Origin: Combretum micranthum
Taxonomy: Eukaryota; Streptophyta; Magnoliopsida; Myrtales; Combretaceae
Direction of reading: 5' to 3'
Length of the DNA stretch: 64,000 nt
Assembly (NCBI GenBank): GCA_024138025.1
Contig: JAMXBD010001380.1
Location: 1-64,000, forward strand
Of the stretch, positions 32,801 through 46,059 are shown piece by piece. The notes beneath the pieces are model-generated. The model was given only the letters and a program-made list of their open reading frames with translations, was not told the DNA's origin and did no database searches. Both the position numbers and the translations under genes were made by a program. Each line of letters begins with the position of its first letter. Position 1 is the stretch's first letter.

Positions 32801-34620
32801 AAGATTGCTTAACCTTGCAGGAAGGACTTGTGAGTGGAGAAGTACAGGGAGCAAGACTACATGGACCAAACAGCTCAAAACATTGACAAGGAGATAGTTT
32901 GTGAACATGTTGAATTATAATGGGTATTACTGGCTAAGGATAGCAATTTATAAGAACCATCTTCTTTAATATTGGGAGGAGCTATGAGTCAATATGGGCT
33001 CAGGAATCTTGCAGTGCTTTTATTGTGAGATCCATGACATTCATGTCAATTGGAGAAAGCCGCATCATTTGTCAAAGAGATTAATATAAAAACAATATCC
33101 TTTCCCTTGAGAAAAATCAATTATCAGACCCCAATCTGGACTTCTATAGATTCGATATCTCATTCTCTTAAACAGGTTTTCTACCATGAGAGATTCAATT
33201 ACCATTATGGGATGGCTGCATACATATTATCAAACTCTCTCTACTCATTTCCCTTTCTATCCATGTTATCAATGACTACTGCCACTTACATACTATATGG
33301 GGAAATTTTTTGGTTAATTACCAAATGGGGAAATTCATCGTCCTATTCCTGTACATATGCTTTGGACTAATCAGTACCATGTGGTTGTAGAGAGCTGTAC
33401 GATAGTCTTCTTAATGCAAGTCATAACAGGAGTAGGATACCTTGCAAGACTGATCACATATATTTTCTTCATATTGCTTATTCCATATTTACTTTTTTTA
33501 AAATTGAATCATTATGCAACTAATGTAAAAACTAAAAATTTATAATATGGGTTTTCATTTTATATATTAACACTTCCTTACTTGTGGTTAAAACTTTGAT
33601 TGAACCATCAGATAATTTAGTAAAATAAGGTGTGACTGATGGCACTTTCATATCATTTTAAATTTAGATTTGCAACTTATCGATCTAGAAGTTTAAATCA
33701 ACAAATATAGTTTGATACTATATCATACTTTGTAGTGGAACTATATACATGAGGACTAAGATTTTCCTTATTTTCTAAGGTATCATGATGATGACAACTG
33801 GGTATTTCCGCTTCCTTCCTGACCTTCCCAAGCCAGTCTGAAAAAACCCAGTGCCATACACCAACTATGGTTCGTGTGCACTGCAGGTAAGCCCCGCATT
33901 TTCCATGCAGATTTCATAATGTATGACTGAAAGAGGAAATTTCCCATTGGCTATCTAAAGAGACAATATTCATGCAATAGAATCTGTCCAATTCCACACC
34001 CAAATTTTCTCTTGTACACCGAACAACCACATTGCGTATAAACTTGAAAGACATAACAGCAACAACTTATCACAAAAGAATAGATATTTCATAAAGTGAC
34101 TGTTAATGCTGACAGTAAAGATGTTGAAAAATGTAGACATCACTGCAACCATGTGTAGTGCAAGGCTTTTTAGCAAGTTGTGTAGATACTCTATAATACT
34201 CACATAAATTGCTAAACATCATAAGAACAAGAGCAAATAAAAACTCAATATGTACCTGCTACGAACTCACCTCTCTGGATTTCACATGCAGGAGTGTACC
34301 AGAATAATTTGATAGGGCTCGAGTTTGATTTCAGAAAGGTGAAGCTATCTTCACAAAGGTGTTCAACTTCACCATTCAAAAGGGTGGGATTTAGCAGCCG
34401 CTGTAATCATTCTCCTATTTTATAGGCTCACCTTTTATGCCATTCTAAAGTTCAAAGAAAAAGCTTCTCCACTTTCTGAACATTCCATGCCAAGAGAACT
34501 ATCCAAGGTCTCATTGAGAGGTCATCAATCCAGAAAATTCCATCTTTTCACATGAAGAGGCTTCAAATGCTCCATTCTTTGTCCTCACAAGAAGGTCTCA
34601 GCCTGCCTATATATAAGAAA
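29842..34620 (+). pseudogene. Half-size ABCG (WBC) transporter pseudogene, ABCG11/15-like
   Basis: Plus-strand relics appear in the correct order. QLLIGPNAYAEPE and, after a one-base shift, REFMAISGPPGSGKSAP give the Walker A exon (about 30225-30330; P-loop at 30280-30303). KQLKTLTRR, FVNMLNYNGYYWLRIAIY (about 32850-32965), YHYGMAAYILSNSLYSFPFL (about 33190-33260), TTGYFRFLPDLPKPV (about 33793-33840) with a GTAAGC donor near 33888, GVYQNNLIGLEFDF (from 34294 after a tgcag acceptor), and FYAILKFKEKASPL with LQMLHSLSSQEGLSLP (to about 34610) give the transmembrane half and C-terminus. The match to cuticle/pollen-wall lipid exporters of the WBC11 group is from memory of the family. Several stops and frameshifts are present, and most of the nucleotide-binding domain was not found. 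Non-functional. Confidence 0.8.
31680..31911 (-). other. Exon-like minus-strand segment of unknown origin
   Basis: From a cag acceptor at about 31912, the minus strand reads CDAGALMFMLARCRVCDLGG and WGTNSFSVLMDPHD, then a textbook donor GAT/GTAAGT at about 31793. Just below, PETSLLPGKLPLGLLDTIT (about 31747-31690) is followed by ACT/GTGAGT. The gap between the two would be only about 47 nt, short for a plant intron, so they may not be joined directly. The composition looks coding, but I cannot name the family. It lies inside the ABCG pseudogene interval on the other strand. Confidence 0.3.
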
Positions 34621-35674
34621 AATAATTCATCCATATTGCTGCCTGTAGAAACCAGTATGGTCAAATACAAGAGAGCTTTTACATGTTAAATGGGTTCTGA
34701 CGTCATGCAGGGTGTGTATTCCACCAAAAGATGCTTCCTGATTGTGTAAGCTGTAACAAAATTTCCAGTTCCCCTATCTATTGAAGTTTATATTGTCTAT
34801 GCTCAACCAATATAGCACTACAAAAGTACCACCAAGTAACATCAACAGTAGAATGAAAATCCATCCTAAAGGATTCACATGATTAAGGATTTGCATGCTG
34901 GAGTAATAACAAGTCCTTAAACCAAAAATCACCATTTTTTTCCTCCTTTATAATTGTGTGTCCTTTATATATTGCCAGCCAGATAAAAGCTAGAGACAAA
35001 CAATAATATGAAATGTCAAGCAACAAGTTACTGGATAATTGCCAGCTTTCATGTGACTACTGTCCATAGTGACCGAGTAAAATAAGTAAGATAATTGCCA
35101 AAAGTGGCATGCAATTGCAGAAGCATCTTCAGCTGTAAACTAAGCAATGCCAGTGAATTTCTATCGTGCTTTAGCAGAAGTAGAAGTTAAAGTGAAGCAA
35201 GACTAACAGCGTTTTACATACCTTTCCTGTACATGAAGAATGATTTTCTTAGCAGCTGCTAAGGAGGATTTACGGTAATCAATAGCTTCAATCATTTTCT
35301 TCATGACAAAATTTTCAATTCATGAAAAACTATTGCATCTGCTCTGCAGATCAACCAAGAAACAAACTCCATCCTAATGCAATTCAAAATCAAGTCACTG
35401 AATATGGAAAAAACAAAGCAATTTTCTCAAATAGGAGGCATGACATCCAACTGGAAATGCATCATTTCACAAGAGATCGCTCCATTAATATAAAACAATA
35501 CCCGCAAAATGTTCCTTGCCTTGGTAAAGACTAGAGAATTTGAGGAACAAAAGCATCTAAATGACATGATCATCAAAACATAAGAAAAAGAATTTTTCAT
35601 CTGCCATCAACAAGCTCGGTACTATCCAGGTCCCTTGACCCCACAACGAAGTGAGAGGACTGACAAACACCATG

Positions 35675-35707
<33 letters not shown>

Positions 35708-36362
35708 TGGCCAAATACAAACACAATGCTTAAAGCTGCTGTTTCAAGCACAAAAAAGAACATCAAATACATTAAACCATGATCCAATTCCTTCCAAGCT
35801 GTCAACGGATAAGTAACCAATGCAAAGATATGTCTACTTTGAAAAAAAATGGATGTAGCAATAAGAATCACTCTTGCACCTTTAAACACCAACATGAAAA
35901 ATTCAACTGCTATAGAGCACAGAATCAAACATCCGAGTGGCATATTGAAAGATTCTGTAGGAACAAATGAAAGCTAAGAGTTTCTAGTTTGAGAGCAGAG
36001 TAACGAATTATAAATACATCTTCCTCCATCAATAAAATGACTGACTTTATCCAAAAAGAAAAACGCAAATTAAACTTAAGTAAAAGGAGACAGCAATGTA
36101 AAAATTTTTTTAACTCCATAAATGTGCCCAGTCGCAGTAAATTAAGCACATTAAAAGTACTCAATTCTGTAGTTAGCTCATGAATGTTCCGCATTTAACA
36201 GTAGAAAATAAATACAGCATTTGACTCTTCCAAAGAAAATTTTCAGTTAGTTACTGCTCTCATATGGTAGTTCCCTACCCCAACATATATCTCAATAGAA
36301 CATAAAATTTTAAATCCAATCACAGATCCTTCCTTAGAACTCTAAAAGGAGTTCTTTCATGT
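34621..36362. other. Intergenic DNA between ABCG pseudogene and TRAUCO 3' end
   Basis: No gene recognised. It contains a CTTTT-rich and poly-T tract at about 35680-35708 and AT-rich sequence. Open frames on either strand (for example 35557-35943 minus, interrupted by a Lys run from the poly-T tract) lack family motifs. Part may be the TRAUCO 3' UTR, close to 36362. Confidence 0.5.
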
Positions 36363-38363
36363 CTAATTCTTGTCACTAGGCACACCATTTTCAACCCGAC
36401 CATCATACCCATGATAAGGAGCTTCAACCATTGGCCTTGGAGTGGGACGCCCTTCAAAGTCACTGGGGAAGAACTCAAACTCTGGTCCAAAGTTGAATTT
36501 GACAACACAATTTGGTTGATCCGGAAGAGTGTACATAGAAGCAGCTGGATAGTATCGGCCCCCACACAATTCCTTGAAAGCAACCCCTTGACAGATCCCA
36601 TTCTTAAAGAAAGAAATCTCACTTCCTGCATTAAGCATATGATTCATAACTGAACAAAAAGTACATTATCCAATAAAGATAAAGAGCATACATAAGTAGA
36701 TATCACTCTATCATTAGAGAAAAGAACTATTCTAAAGAAGTACCTACATGTCTGCAAAATATCATAAAAGAGGGATGATAATAAAAAAGAGCACCAGTAT
36801 ATCAACAGATTAATACACTGAAAATACTTCCACTGAGGACAAGTCAATCTGAACATCCAAAATCATTGTTGACCACAACCTGATTTATAAGCAGTCCATC
36901 AGCTTCTTCAAGTTTTCTTATTTAGCAATCTTAACTTACCTAAAAATACCTATAATCTGAATTATAAACTATGTGTAAATTTTAAATACCAAACTAACAC
37001 CATGAACTCCAGGTGACAAAAATCTCAACATTAGTAAGAATTATTAACCTACACAAATCAAAAGCAAGGAATTCTATAGTTAATAGGAAACAATAAAAAA
37101 TACCAGGCACAACTTTTGGTGGATCCTCCTTGGGATCCGGTGCGCAAACATATCTCTGCCCCTTATACCAGACCAACTGAGGTTGCTTCGGTGCATACTG
37201 TTCTCCATCAGGCAAATTTATAGAAACCAATAACATCCCTTCCTTATACCCTTCCTCCCATACTTCTCTCTCAATGCCTTATGAATCTTACTCCCATCAA
37301 TATCTCTATAACCGAAACTATTCGCATCATATCCGACAGGTGCTTGCAAATCCCCTTTCTCCATAGACCAGCCTAACCTAGTATGTCCAGTCTCACCTAA
37401 ACTCACAACCTTGATTTCAAAATACCAAGCTCCTTCAACAACACCTCTTGTAGCTCTCACCATTCTATAACCTTTTGTGCTACCCGCACTCATTCTATCA
37501 TCACTCAATTCCACCTTCTCCGCTTTGTAGACCTTCGATAAGCATATTGCCATATCAGGGGAATCATCACTCTTATCAGGGAACCTTGGCACTGGAGTGA
37601 TAAATACGGGTTCTTCAGCTGGTGTACTGTGGTTGTTATTGTTCTGTTTCTTCTTCTTCCCTTTCCGGGTCGATTTAGTTACCCACACATTGTTGTTTTT
37701 CTTCTTTGATTTCTTCGAATGCGAAGAATTCCCATTCCCATTCACAGTACCCCCTGCTGCTTTAGGTAATGGGGTTGCATTCGCGGAACTATCTGCATCG
37801 ATATCGCCATTGTTCGCGTCTTCCTGGGGCAACGCTGAATGCTCTTGCTCAAACCCTAGGTCTTCTTCTTCTTCCTGTGGCTCTGTTGGTTCAGTGTCAA
37901 GCGAGGAAAGCTGCTTTTGCTTCTTTGAAGCTCCTTCATCTTCTTCTTCCTCTCCGTTTTCTTCTTCAAGTTTACGCTTTGTCGGAGATTTTTCGGGTTC
38001 ATCAGAGGAGACATCCTCAGAAGGCGGCTCCGTCACTGGAGTTTCCGGCTCTGTTCCTCCAGCCGAATCAACCTCCATAGGCGCTGTGGATTCTTCCGGT
38101 GGCGGTGGAGAATCTTCTGGCGGCGCTGCGGATTCCTCTTGTGGCGAAGCAGATTCTTCCGGCCGCAAGGCAGAATCTTCCGGTGGCGCTGCAGATACTT
38201 CTTCCAGCGGCTCTGCGGATTCTTCTGATGGCGGAGCAGATTCTTCCGGCGTCACTTCAACTTCACTTGAAGGCTCAACGGCAGCCGGTGGCGAAGGGAC
38301 GGTTGTCGGAGACCCGTCCTCTTCATCTTCGTCTTCTCTGTAATTATCTCGAAGAGAATCCAT
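36363..38363 (-). CDS. TRO: TRAUCO / ASH2L-like SPRY protein (COMPASS subunit), with frameshifts
   Basis: Two exons: 38363-37104 (ATG at 38363-38361, donor GGTATTT) and 36625-36363 (acceptor aatgcag, stop TAG), about 507 residues. The N-terminal half is a Pro/Glu/Ser-rich disordered region with repeats of the PEESA type, a basic Lys/Asn segment (KKSKKKNNN, likely nuclear localisation) and acidic runs. From [20 protein letters not shown] a SPRY domain follows ([53 protein letters not shown]), with exon 2 adding [20 protein letters not shown] and [17 protein letters not shown]2L is a core subunit of COMPASS-like H3K4 methyltransferases. In Arabidopsis TRAUCO is needed for embryo development and affects flowering. 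The frame breaks at 37218-37256: two single-base losses in G runs and a two-base loss in a TA repeat, relative to the conserved reading. See findings. Confidence 0.9.
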
Positions 38364-38790
38364 AGAAGAATAATAAAAAAAACCCTAATGAATCTAAAAT
38401 TCAAATTGTAGAGTTAAATAAGGGCTATTATATATGACAATGTCGATTATAGAGAGAGTGAGAGAGTATGAATCTTAAAATTTCGAGAATCCTAAAGAGA
38501 GTGAATCAATAGTATGGGAAAAAAGCAAGTTAGGGTTTTGGTCCAGGAGAGAAGTGGAGAGTAGAGTAGATGATATCGTGATAGATTTGTTTAGGGTTTT
38601 TTGCTCGGAAACTATGGCGATTTTCCGGGTTCCGACGATTGAGAAAGAGAGAGAGAGTACGGGTCGTTGAAGTCCGTAGTGTGTAAGTGGAGAGCGTAAG
38701 AAGAAGTGTTTTTATTGGGCTGGATCTGGATGAAGAAATGGGCCCATTTTCTCTACTTAAGCCATCTTTTAATCAATCCATGCTAAACCC
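38364..38790 (-). promoter_or_regulatory. TRAUCO 5' UTR and promoter with telo-boxes and site II
   Basis: TAGGGTTT/AAACCCTA telo-box cores occur at 38380-38387, 38531-38538 and 38592-38599. A TGGGCCCA palindrome (site II, TGGGCC class) is at 38739-38746 and a related attgggct at about 38714-38721. GA-rich tracts lie at 38452-38464 and 38642-38656. Telo-box plus TGGGCC is the usual promoter pair of plant housekeeping and proliferation genes. No TATA box stands out, which suits that class. The start site is inferred to lie between about 38400 and 38700. Confidence 0.65.
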
Positions 38791-39124
38791 CAGCCCTGAA
38801 TCACATCGCGGTTGAAAGTAAGATTTATTGGGTTGATCCTTCAGACGGTTCTGATGATGAAGGCGTCGATGATGGCAACTGGGGCAGGGAGGGGAAGGCG
38901 TAGGGGTATTCACAGTTGATTACCTGATCTAGGGTCTTATTTTTTAATATAATCATAATAATCAATTTTTTAATATCATGATACTTAACTTATACATTAT
39001 AAATGGTTAATCACCTTAACGGTTAATCGTTTTTTTTAGACGATTTTTAACCATTTAACATAATGGTTTCAACAAATCAAATTAATAGTTTCAATAAATT
39101 TCATTTTTTAACATTTATCATAGA

Positions 39125-39125
<1 letters not shown>

Positions 39126-39168
<43 letters not shown>
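39126..39168. repeat. (ATT)n microsatellite
   Basis: About 14 uninterrupted ATT units in an AT-rich stretch. Likely polymorphic in length between individuals (inference). Confidence 0.95.
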
Positions 39169-39169
<1 letters not shown>

Positions 39170-42100
39170 AGAGATAAAAAAAGGAAAATTAAATTAAGGA
39201 AAATAAAAACAAGCTTTTAGATGTATCATTATCAATAAAATAAATTCTAATTAATTATCATATTAACTCCCATTAAACATAGGACATAATATAATATTTT
39301 AATCAAAATCCAAGGAACATCAATATATGTAAATTATATATATTATATTTATAAGTATTAAAACGGATAACCTTTAACTGTTAACCATCAGTTTTTTATG
39401 GTTATGAACCAAAACTAAAAACTGGAAAAAATAAAAACTGTAATCCTAAACCGAAACCAACGACCAGTTAACCATAATTTTTATATTGGTTTTATAGTTT
39501 TGGTTCGATTTCATCGATTTTTTTTTGCACACTCAAAAGGACCCAAGCACTTGATAAGCCTTAGGGGTAGCAAAGCAAGAATAATTGGCACCACAAATGT
39601 TAAATAGATGTGGATTTTGTTGAGAGTTTAGAGTCCCAACTTGTGTAGATAATAGATGTAACATTTCAGAAGGAGCATGGGTAATGATAATTGGAGCTTC
39701 AATGTTAATTTTAAAGTGGGTATGTAGTTTAGAAAGAAAGATCACCTGATGTAAATAGTGAAAATACATCCCATATTAAAACACCATAATTGCGTTGTAA
39801 TTTAGTTGGGTAGATGTGTTAATTAGGATAAGGTCTTCGTCAAGTCTTTGAAGAAACATGTTGGGTGCTTTCATATCACTAAATTAAAAAGTTCACATAC
39901 GAATGTAAACTCTGTTATTGGTTAAGATCATCTTTCATTAGACTTAACTGTTATGTCTAAATGTAACCTATTAGATGATTCATCTAAAGAGGATTCAAAG
40001 GTGAAGTGAAAGGCCCTCAAACAAATATATGTTAAGTCGAATGAATAATATGTTGTGTTCACACACCTATTGTATACGATGATCCAAGTATCAAGGTTGC
40101 ATGGATATGTCCAAAGACTAACCATGCAAGGTATGTAAATTTCGTTAATGTCTTTCTAAAGCATTCATCCATTACAACTATGATAAGAAAATTTGTATAT
40201 GTTAGTAAACTCATTAGTTGTTGTATAATGTATAAGCATATTAACCTTTTTCCTTGTTTTCAAACTAGTAACCACTATTGATAATACTTTTCTATAAAGA
40301 ATATACAAGTGTAAGCTATTGTAGCAACAAAAATAGATGGCATAAACCACATCAAGCCATTGCTATTGGTATCGATAAATAGAGAGAGTGAGGATACATG
40401 AGGACAGCTTTGTTGAAATTGATGTTTCATTCATGTCATAAAAGACCCTACCAACCACAGTGTTTAATTGTCTACCATTGCAACCTCAAAGCTATACCAC
40501 AAAGAGACAATTTAGTATGACTAAGGGATTGGTCATGGCGTTAGCGTATACACCAAGTTGTAAGTAATTTCGACATACTGGTTGAGAAATCTAACGCAGA
40601 TATATGTTAAAGAAAGCAACTTTGCAAATGCAAACTCACAAGCTCTAAGAATTGCTATGAACCTACCTGGTAAATGAGTGTACTCATGTGTAGAAGATTC
40701 GGAGACTTACATCTGCAAACCCTAACTTATGGTAAGAGAGTTCAATTTAGCATTATGTCTATAGAAAGTTATATACTCCTTGAAATATGTCAAAAACTTA
40801 CATGATACTACATTTGCAGCAGACATGCTTTATAGATGCTATACATGTCGTTCGTTTAATTAGTTTTGCATTTGATTATGGTCTTCATAGAGAGGTAGAG
40901 ACAAGAGATATGCATCTTCTATCTCTTAAGTGAGGAGATCATAGTGCCATTGCAAGATATCACCCATTTGTTTTTTTTTTTTTTCCCCAAAATCACCCTA
41001 TTGGTTAGCTTATGGAGGCCGTTATTGGCAGTACATAATGGGTAGGCAAAAAAACTTACCAAATCGAATCAAAATCAAACCAAAAATATGATTATTTTTT
41101 TTTTAAACAAGTTGGTTTAGAAATTTTGTAATATACAAGTAAATCATTTTTAAAAGAAGGGTAAAAGTGTCAATTGATATAAAATAAGGGGATTATATAG
41201 TCAAAATCTAAAGTATATTCATGTTTTGATAACATGATAGACACATGACAAATAATGAAATTCCACAGTTGTACACCAACCAGTACGCCACTAGCATAGA
41301 AGTCAACACTCTCATGGCTTAGGCAGCGTTGAAGTCGGTGTTAGAATGAAGAAATTCAATAAGAGTCGTCTACACCGCCAGCTTATATATGTACACTGCC
41401 AGCTTTGGTATGGCCACCACCAGCATACATGCTGGCATACGTGTAAAAGAAAAATGATATAAGACGAAGTGGCCACCAGCCTTGGTGTTTACACCGCTGA
41501 CGTACATTGTAAAACTACCAGCATATGTGTTTGGAAGACGAAGAGTTTTCCACGAATTCTTTATATCTTAGCTTAGTGTTTTCCTTTTCCAAAGCACTAT
41601 AAACCTAAGAAATTCTCTCTGTGAGTGTTCATAGTATCTAAAGAGATTTGGAATATCGGATTAAGGTAATTGAACCTCTATCTTTTCTTTACGATCTATA
41701 AGATCTATTGTTTTCCTTAGGGTTTTTCTTGTTGATTTTGAAGGGGAAATTGGAGAAAACCTTAGTTTTTTTTACAGGTCTGGATATTTGGTGATTAAGA
41801 AAGATTAAAAAACAATTTTAAGTAAGTTTGAATGTTTTTTATCTATATGATTATATAGAAATGTTTTTCTGTTGAATTTTTTGTCTAATTTGTAATGAAT
41901 GGATTCTAAGGTTTGGAAAGATCTATTAAAGAGATTTGTTGTTTTGGAGAATTTTTGTATTTCAATCAAGGAGAAAGGTATGGATTTATATTTTTGTTAA
42001 TATTAGGGTTTTGGATGAAGTTTGGATTAGGATTCTATTATGGAAGTTGTATATTGAAATCTGTTATGTTTATATGATCAGGATTTTATGAAATTAACGT

Positions 42101-43471
42101 GCTGTTCCTTGAAACTGATACATGTACAACTATTCCTTGCTTGTTGTATTTGCTTGTAGTATTAGAATTGATAAATTAATCTAATTATATTTAGCATTTT
42201 AATTATATTTTGCTTGCTGTTTGTGATTGGCTATTGTCACTAAAGACTAGGCAGACTATGATACTAATGTTGGTGCTCTGATGATCTATATGTGAGGGTG
42301 TCCCAAATTGACTCATGCATAGAAATGATTTCGGTAGTTTATGATTGTGCAATGATGGCACCGAGTGTGTGGGGAATAGCCGACATCCATATATGTATAT
42401 ATATTACCTATTTTTCTATATTGCTTGTTTTTATAGAGTCATGAGTAACTCTAGGTTTAGAATTGGACTGCAAATGGTTCTACATTGTGCTATTTGTGAG
42501 CTAATTAAAAAGATAATAATGTGTATTTGTTGCATTAGAATAGGTTGTATGTAATTATGTATGATGTGTGTTTATGCGCTTGTATTTATGGATTGGCATA
42601 CTGGGCGATTTCGATCATTCTTTTATCTTTTATCTTTTTTAGGAACAGGTGAAGATCAAGTATATTATGACTTATATGGATTTGATGTTTTTGTGGACTA
42701 CGGGGATGACGATATTAATAGCAGATTTGACTATCCGGCTGACTCTTAGACATGCTTTGGATCTAATGATGGCTATTGAGGAATTTATGAAGTTTTAAAA
42801 CAAGTTTATGTTTTTAATTAGTAGTTTTATATTACTATTTGAGATGTTATAAGTTAGGATTATGTTGGCTATAGTTTATGCCAACAAGGTAATTGAATAT
42901 TTTGTTCTTAATAGTGTTTCAAACGGGTATCCTTTATATGTGAGTATTGGAGAATTATATTTTGTTTAATTGTGGATTAGTGTTTCAAAGCCTTAGCATG
43001 TCCATCTATATTAAGGACATATAGCGGGTTGTGATGCCATCAATTTAAGGCGTTACAAATTTCTCAATCCTAACCAATCGTAAATTTATAATTAATTTAG
43101 AAGGAAAAATCGAACCAATATGTAAAATCAAATTAGACCATTTTAAAAAAATATAATAATATTTTACTTGTAACTGTAATTTTTTATTATGATGATTGAT
43201 TAAAGGTTATATGTTTTTATGGTTTCATTATAATATTTACTATTTGATGAATATTAGTTAATATTAACTTGATCTTTTTTAAACTTGTTTTTTAGGTTTA
43301 AGACATACTATTTTGTTGATGACTTAATATTGTTTTTTTTTTTTTTTTCATTTGTTGTTTTAACTATGTGGAGTATGAACTTTAGTTATTTAATTATGAC
43401 TCTTACTAATATGAGTTGTTCAATATACTTTATTAGTGGATCATTATTCATTAACAACTTTTGTTGGCAAA

Positions 43472-43496
43472 AATATATATATATATATATATATAT
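43472..43496. repeat. (AT)n microsatellite
   Basis: About 12 AT units within aaaatatat...atttat. It gives a meaningless IYIYIY run in the plus-strand open frame that crosses it. Confidence 0.95.
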
Positions 43497-45342
43497 TTAT
43501 TTGTCAAATTTGTTGGTAGAAAATGATTGAATGATTTTATGGATGATGGTAGATTATATCTTAGTATGTATAAGTTAGTGAAGATACCTTATTAGTGGAT
43601 GACTAATTGGTCATTAAATGACTTTATTAATGACCATGGCTTATGAAATGTGATGATTTTATAAAGTATTTTATCATGATTTGCAATTTGAATTTTGGAG
43701 AGTAATTTAAATAATTGAATATCTACATAAATGTGAAATATTAGCATAAAACAATTTGTAATTAAATTTTTTTATATAATTTGCATTTCGAATCGAATCA
43801 AACCGTTATTAATGATTCGAAAAATTTTAATATGAACCAAATCGTTATTTAATAACTTGGTTTTAGGTGGAAAAAAACCGAACCATAAAATGTGGTTTAG
43901 TTTAGTTTAGTTTTTAGTAAAAATTGAGCTAAATCAATTCGATGTCCACTGATTATATACATTTATCAGGTTTGATTCAATAGTTTTATTTGTGTTTTGC
44001 TATAATTAACAGGTCAATTATTGGATAATTAAATTTCAAAGGATTTTTTTCTATTTTTCATTTGCTAAACCAAAGTAGCATTATGCAACTTTATTGATTG
44101 TTCAACTTAGATGTTTGTTGTAGAGGATTGTTAAGGAGATAAGTTAAGATCGCTTTATATTTGTACCGCAAACCTACAAGTAAAGAAAACTTTGGTGGGT
44201 TAAGGTATAAGTCAGTGTGACCATTTAATGAATGGTAGTAGCGTGAGTATTAAGAGAGTTCAAATTGTCCATACCAAGGCTTGTCAAACTATCTATAGAA
44301 AAGAGTAAGAGTAGTTACTGTAGGCGATTGTCTCAAGTTCTAGCAATTATTGTGAGCAATTTTCCTTAGTAAAACAATTGTCCTCAACCAAGAGATTGCA
44401 ATTCCTTACTAATACACATTCCAAGATCTTTATAGATATGCTAGAATGGGTTGACAAGTTGGTTATGCCATTTTATCAAGGACTAACTTGTTGAATTAGG
44501 TCAAAAGTGCATGTGACTTGCTCAACTTGTTTACACATATTTCCAAATGTTTCCAGGATATCGAACGCAGGTTTTGACAAGTTGGCCCATAGTCTAGTGA
44601 AATCGGATCAAATCTATCAAAACCATTTAAAAAATTGTCTATCAGCATTAATAAAAAAATATTCAAGGATTGACTATGTAGTTGATTTCTAAGTTTATAT
44701 GCTTATGTTATGAATGGAGACATGTAAGCCAATAGGGGATGTGATTGAAAACACACAACTTGCATAAAGTTAACTATGTGTATAATGGAACAGACTGCAG
44801 TTTAGTGTACTAGGAGTTAAAAAAAAAAAAAAAAATCCCTTTCTTATTTCTTCAACTTATTGCCGCATATTAAGCTCTTATCATGGTTTTTGTCAATAGC
44901 TGTCTTCCAATTCGTCAACCATTGTACATTACACCAATCATTTTCAGATTTTATTTTGATTTAAACACTTCGTTCAATCATTTAGCTATAAAATAATTAT
45001 TCCTACATTGACAAGACCAACTAATTGTGGGAGAATGGCCATCCACTTGAAAAACTGAAAGCCAAATAAAATTTGAAGTTTTCCACTAAAGGAAAAGGAA
45101 AATATATAGAGAATAACCCACACATTCAAAAATTTATAGGAGAAGAACGGCACCGTTCCTGTTTTGATTAATCCGTCACAATGCAAACACCACGGATTGT
45201 GTTTGGAACAAGGAAGAAACAGGGGAGAAAAACATAAAAAGGAAAATTGAAAATACTTTTCTTTCCCACTTCCTTCCCTTATTGCAAAGAACCGATGAGA
45301 TCGGAAAAATAAGTAAGAGCAGTGGCACATAGATCGGAAAAA

Positions 45343-45961
45343 TTAAGGTAAATTGCCGCTTGTGGTACTTGAACTTTAATAAAATATGTAGTTAGGTACT
45401 CAAACTTTAAATTTAATCAATTTAATACCTAAAGTTTGAAATTGACCAATTTAATGATTAAAGAACTTTTTATATATACCAACAGTTCCTCTATTTTATT
45501 AGTAAAAAAAGTCACGTAAGATACGGTAGCAGCCAATTTGACGAAAGTACTATTAGCATGCACTAAAAATTCTTTTATTTCTTATTCACTTCGATATAAT
45601 TACAATTCTATTACAGTCTTATTTCTCATGAGTAACTATTATGGTAATTAATTCACTGAATAGTAATTCCATAATAAATTTCTATCACATAAAATATTGA
45701 ATATTCATTTTTTATTCAAACTTATGAATACAAATCAATGTTGGAAGTGTTTTTTTTTCAAAATACCACAATTTAAATAAAAATTAATAAAAAAAAATCC
45801 TATTACAAATCTATTCTATTCATTGGTAATAGGAATTACATTACAACCTTATTCATTCAACAAAGTGAACGAGCCGTTAGGCACTAAATTGGTCAACTTT
45901 AAAGTTCAAGTATCTAATTCCATATTTTGCCAAAGTTTAGGTATTATTCACGCATTAACTC
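45343..45961. mobile_element. Mutator-like MITE with a second MITE nested inside
   Basis: The left arm (ggtaaattgccgcttgtgg, then ggtactcaaactttaaattt) and the reverse complement of the right arm (attagatacttgaactttaa, gaccaatttagtgcct) form long imperfect inverted termini. The middle (about 45575-45882) begins ttattcacttcgatataatt and ends, in reverse complement, gctcgttcactttg. It resembles the hAT-like elements at 13.1 and 46.6 kb, so one element inserted into another. All non-coding. Confidence 0.55.
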
Positions 45962-46059
45962 AAAATTTAAAAAGAAACCAAAATCTTAAGTGAAATTAGA
46001 GATTAATCGAGATAGATTTGAGTTAGGATATATAAAATTTGAATCCACCACTAATGACT

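Noticed and set aside
35557..35943. 128-codon minus-strand frame
   Set aside because: Interrupted by a Lys-rich run from a poly-T tract and lacking any recognisable domain or splice support.
37597..38365. Plus-strand open frames of up to 248 codons opposite TRAUCO
   Set aside because: Ser/Gly-rich shadow of the Glu/Pro/Ser-rich TRAUCO N-terminus on the other strand; no motif of its own.
41260..43060. Possible LTR or small gene unit
   Set aside because: TATA-like and LTR-like phrases are present, but no TG...CA ends with matching target duplication were found, and the ORF at 42561-42749 has no known motif.
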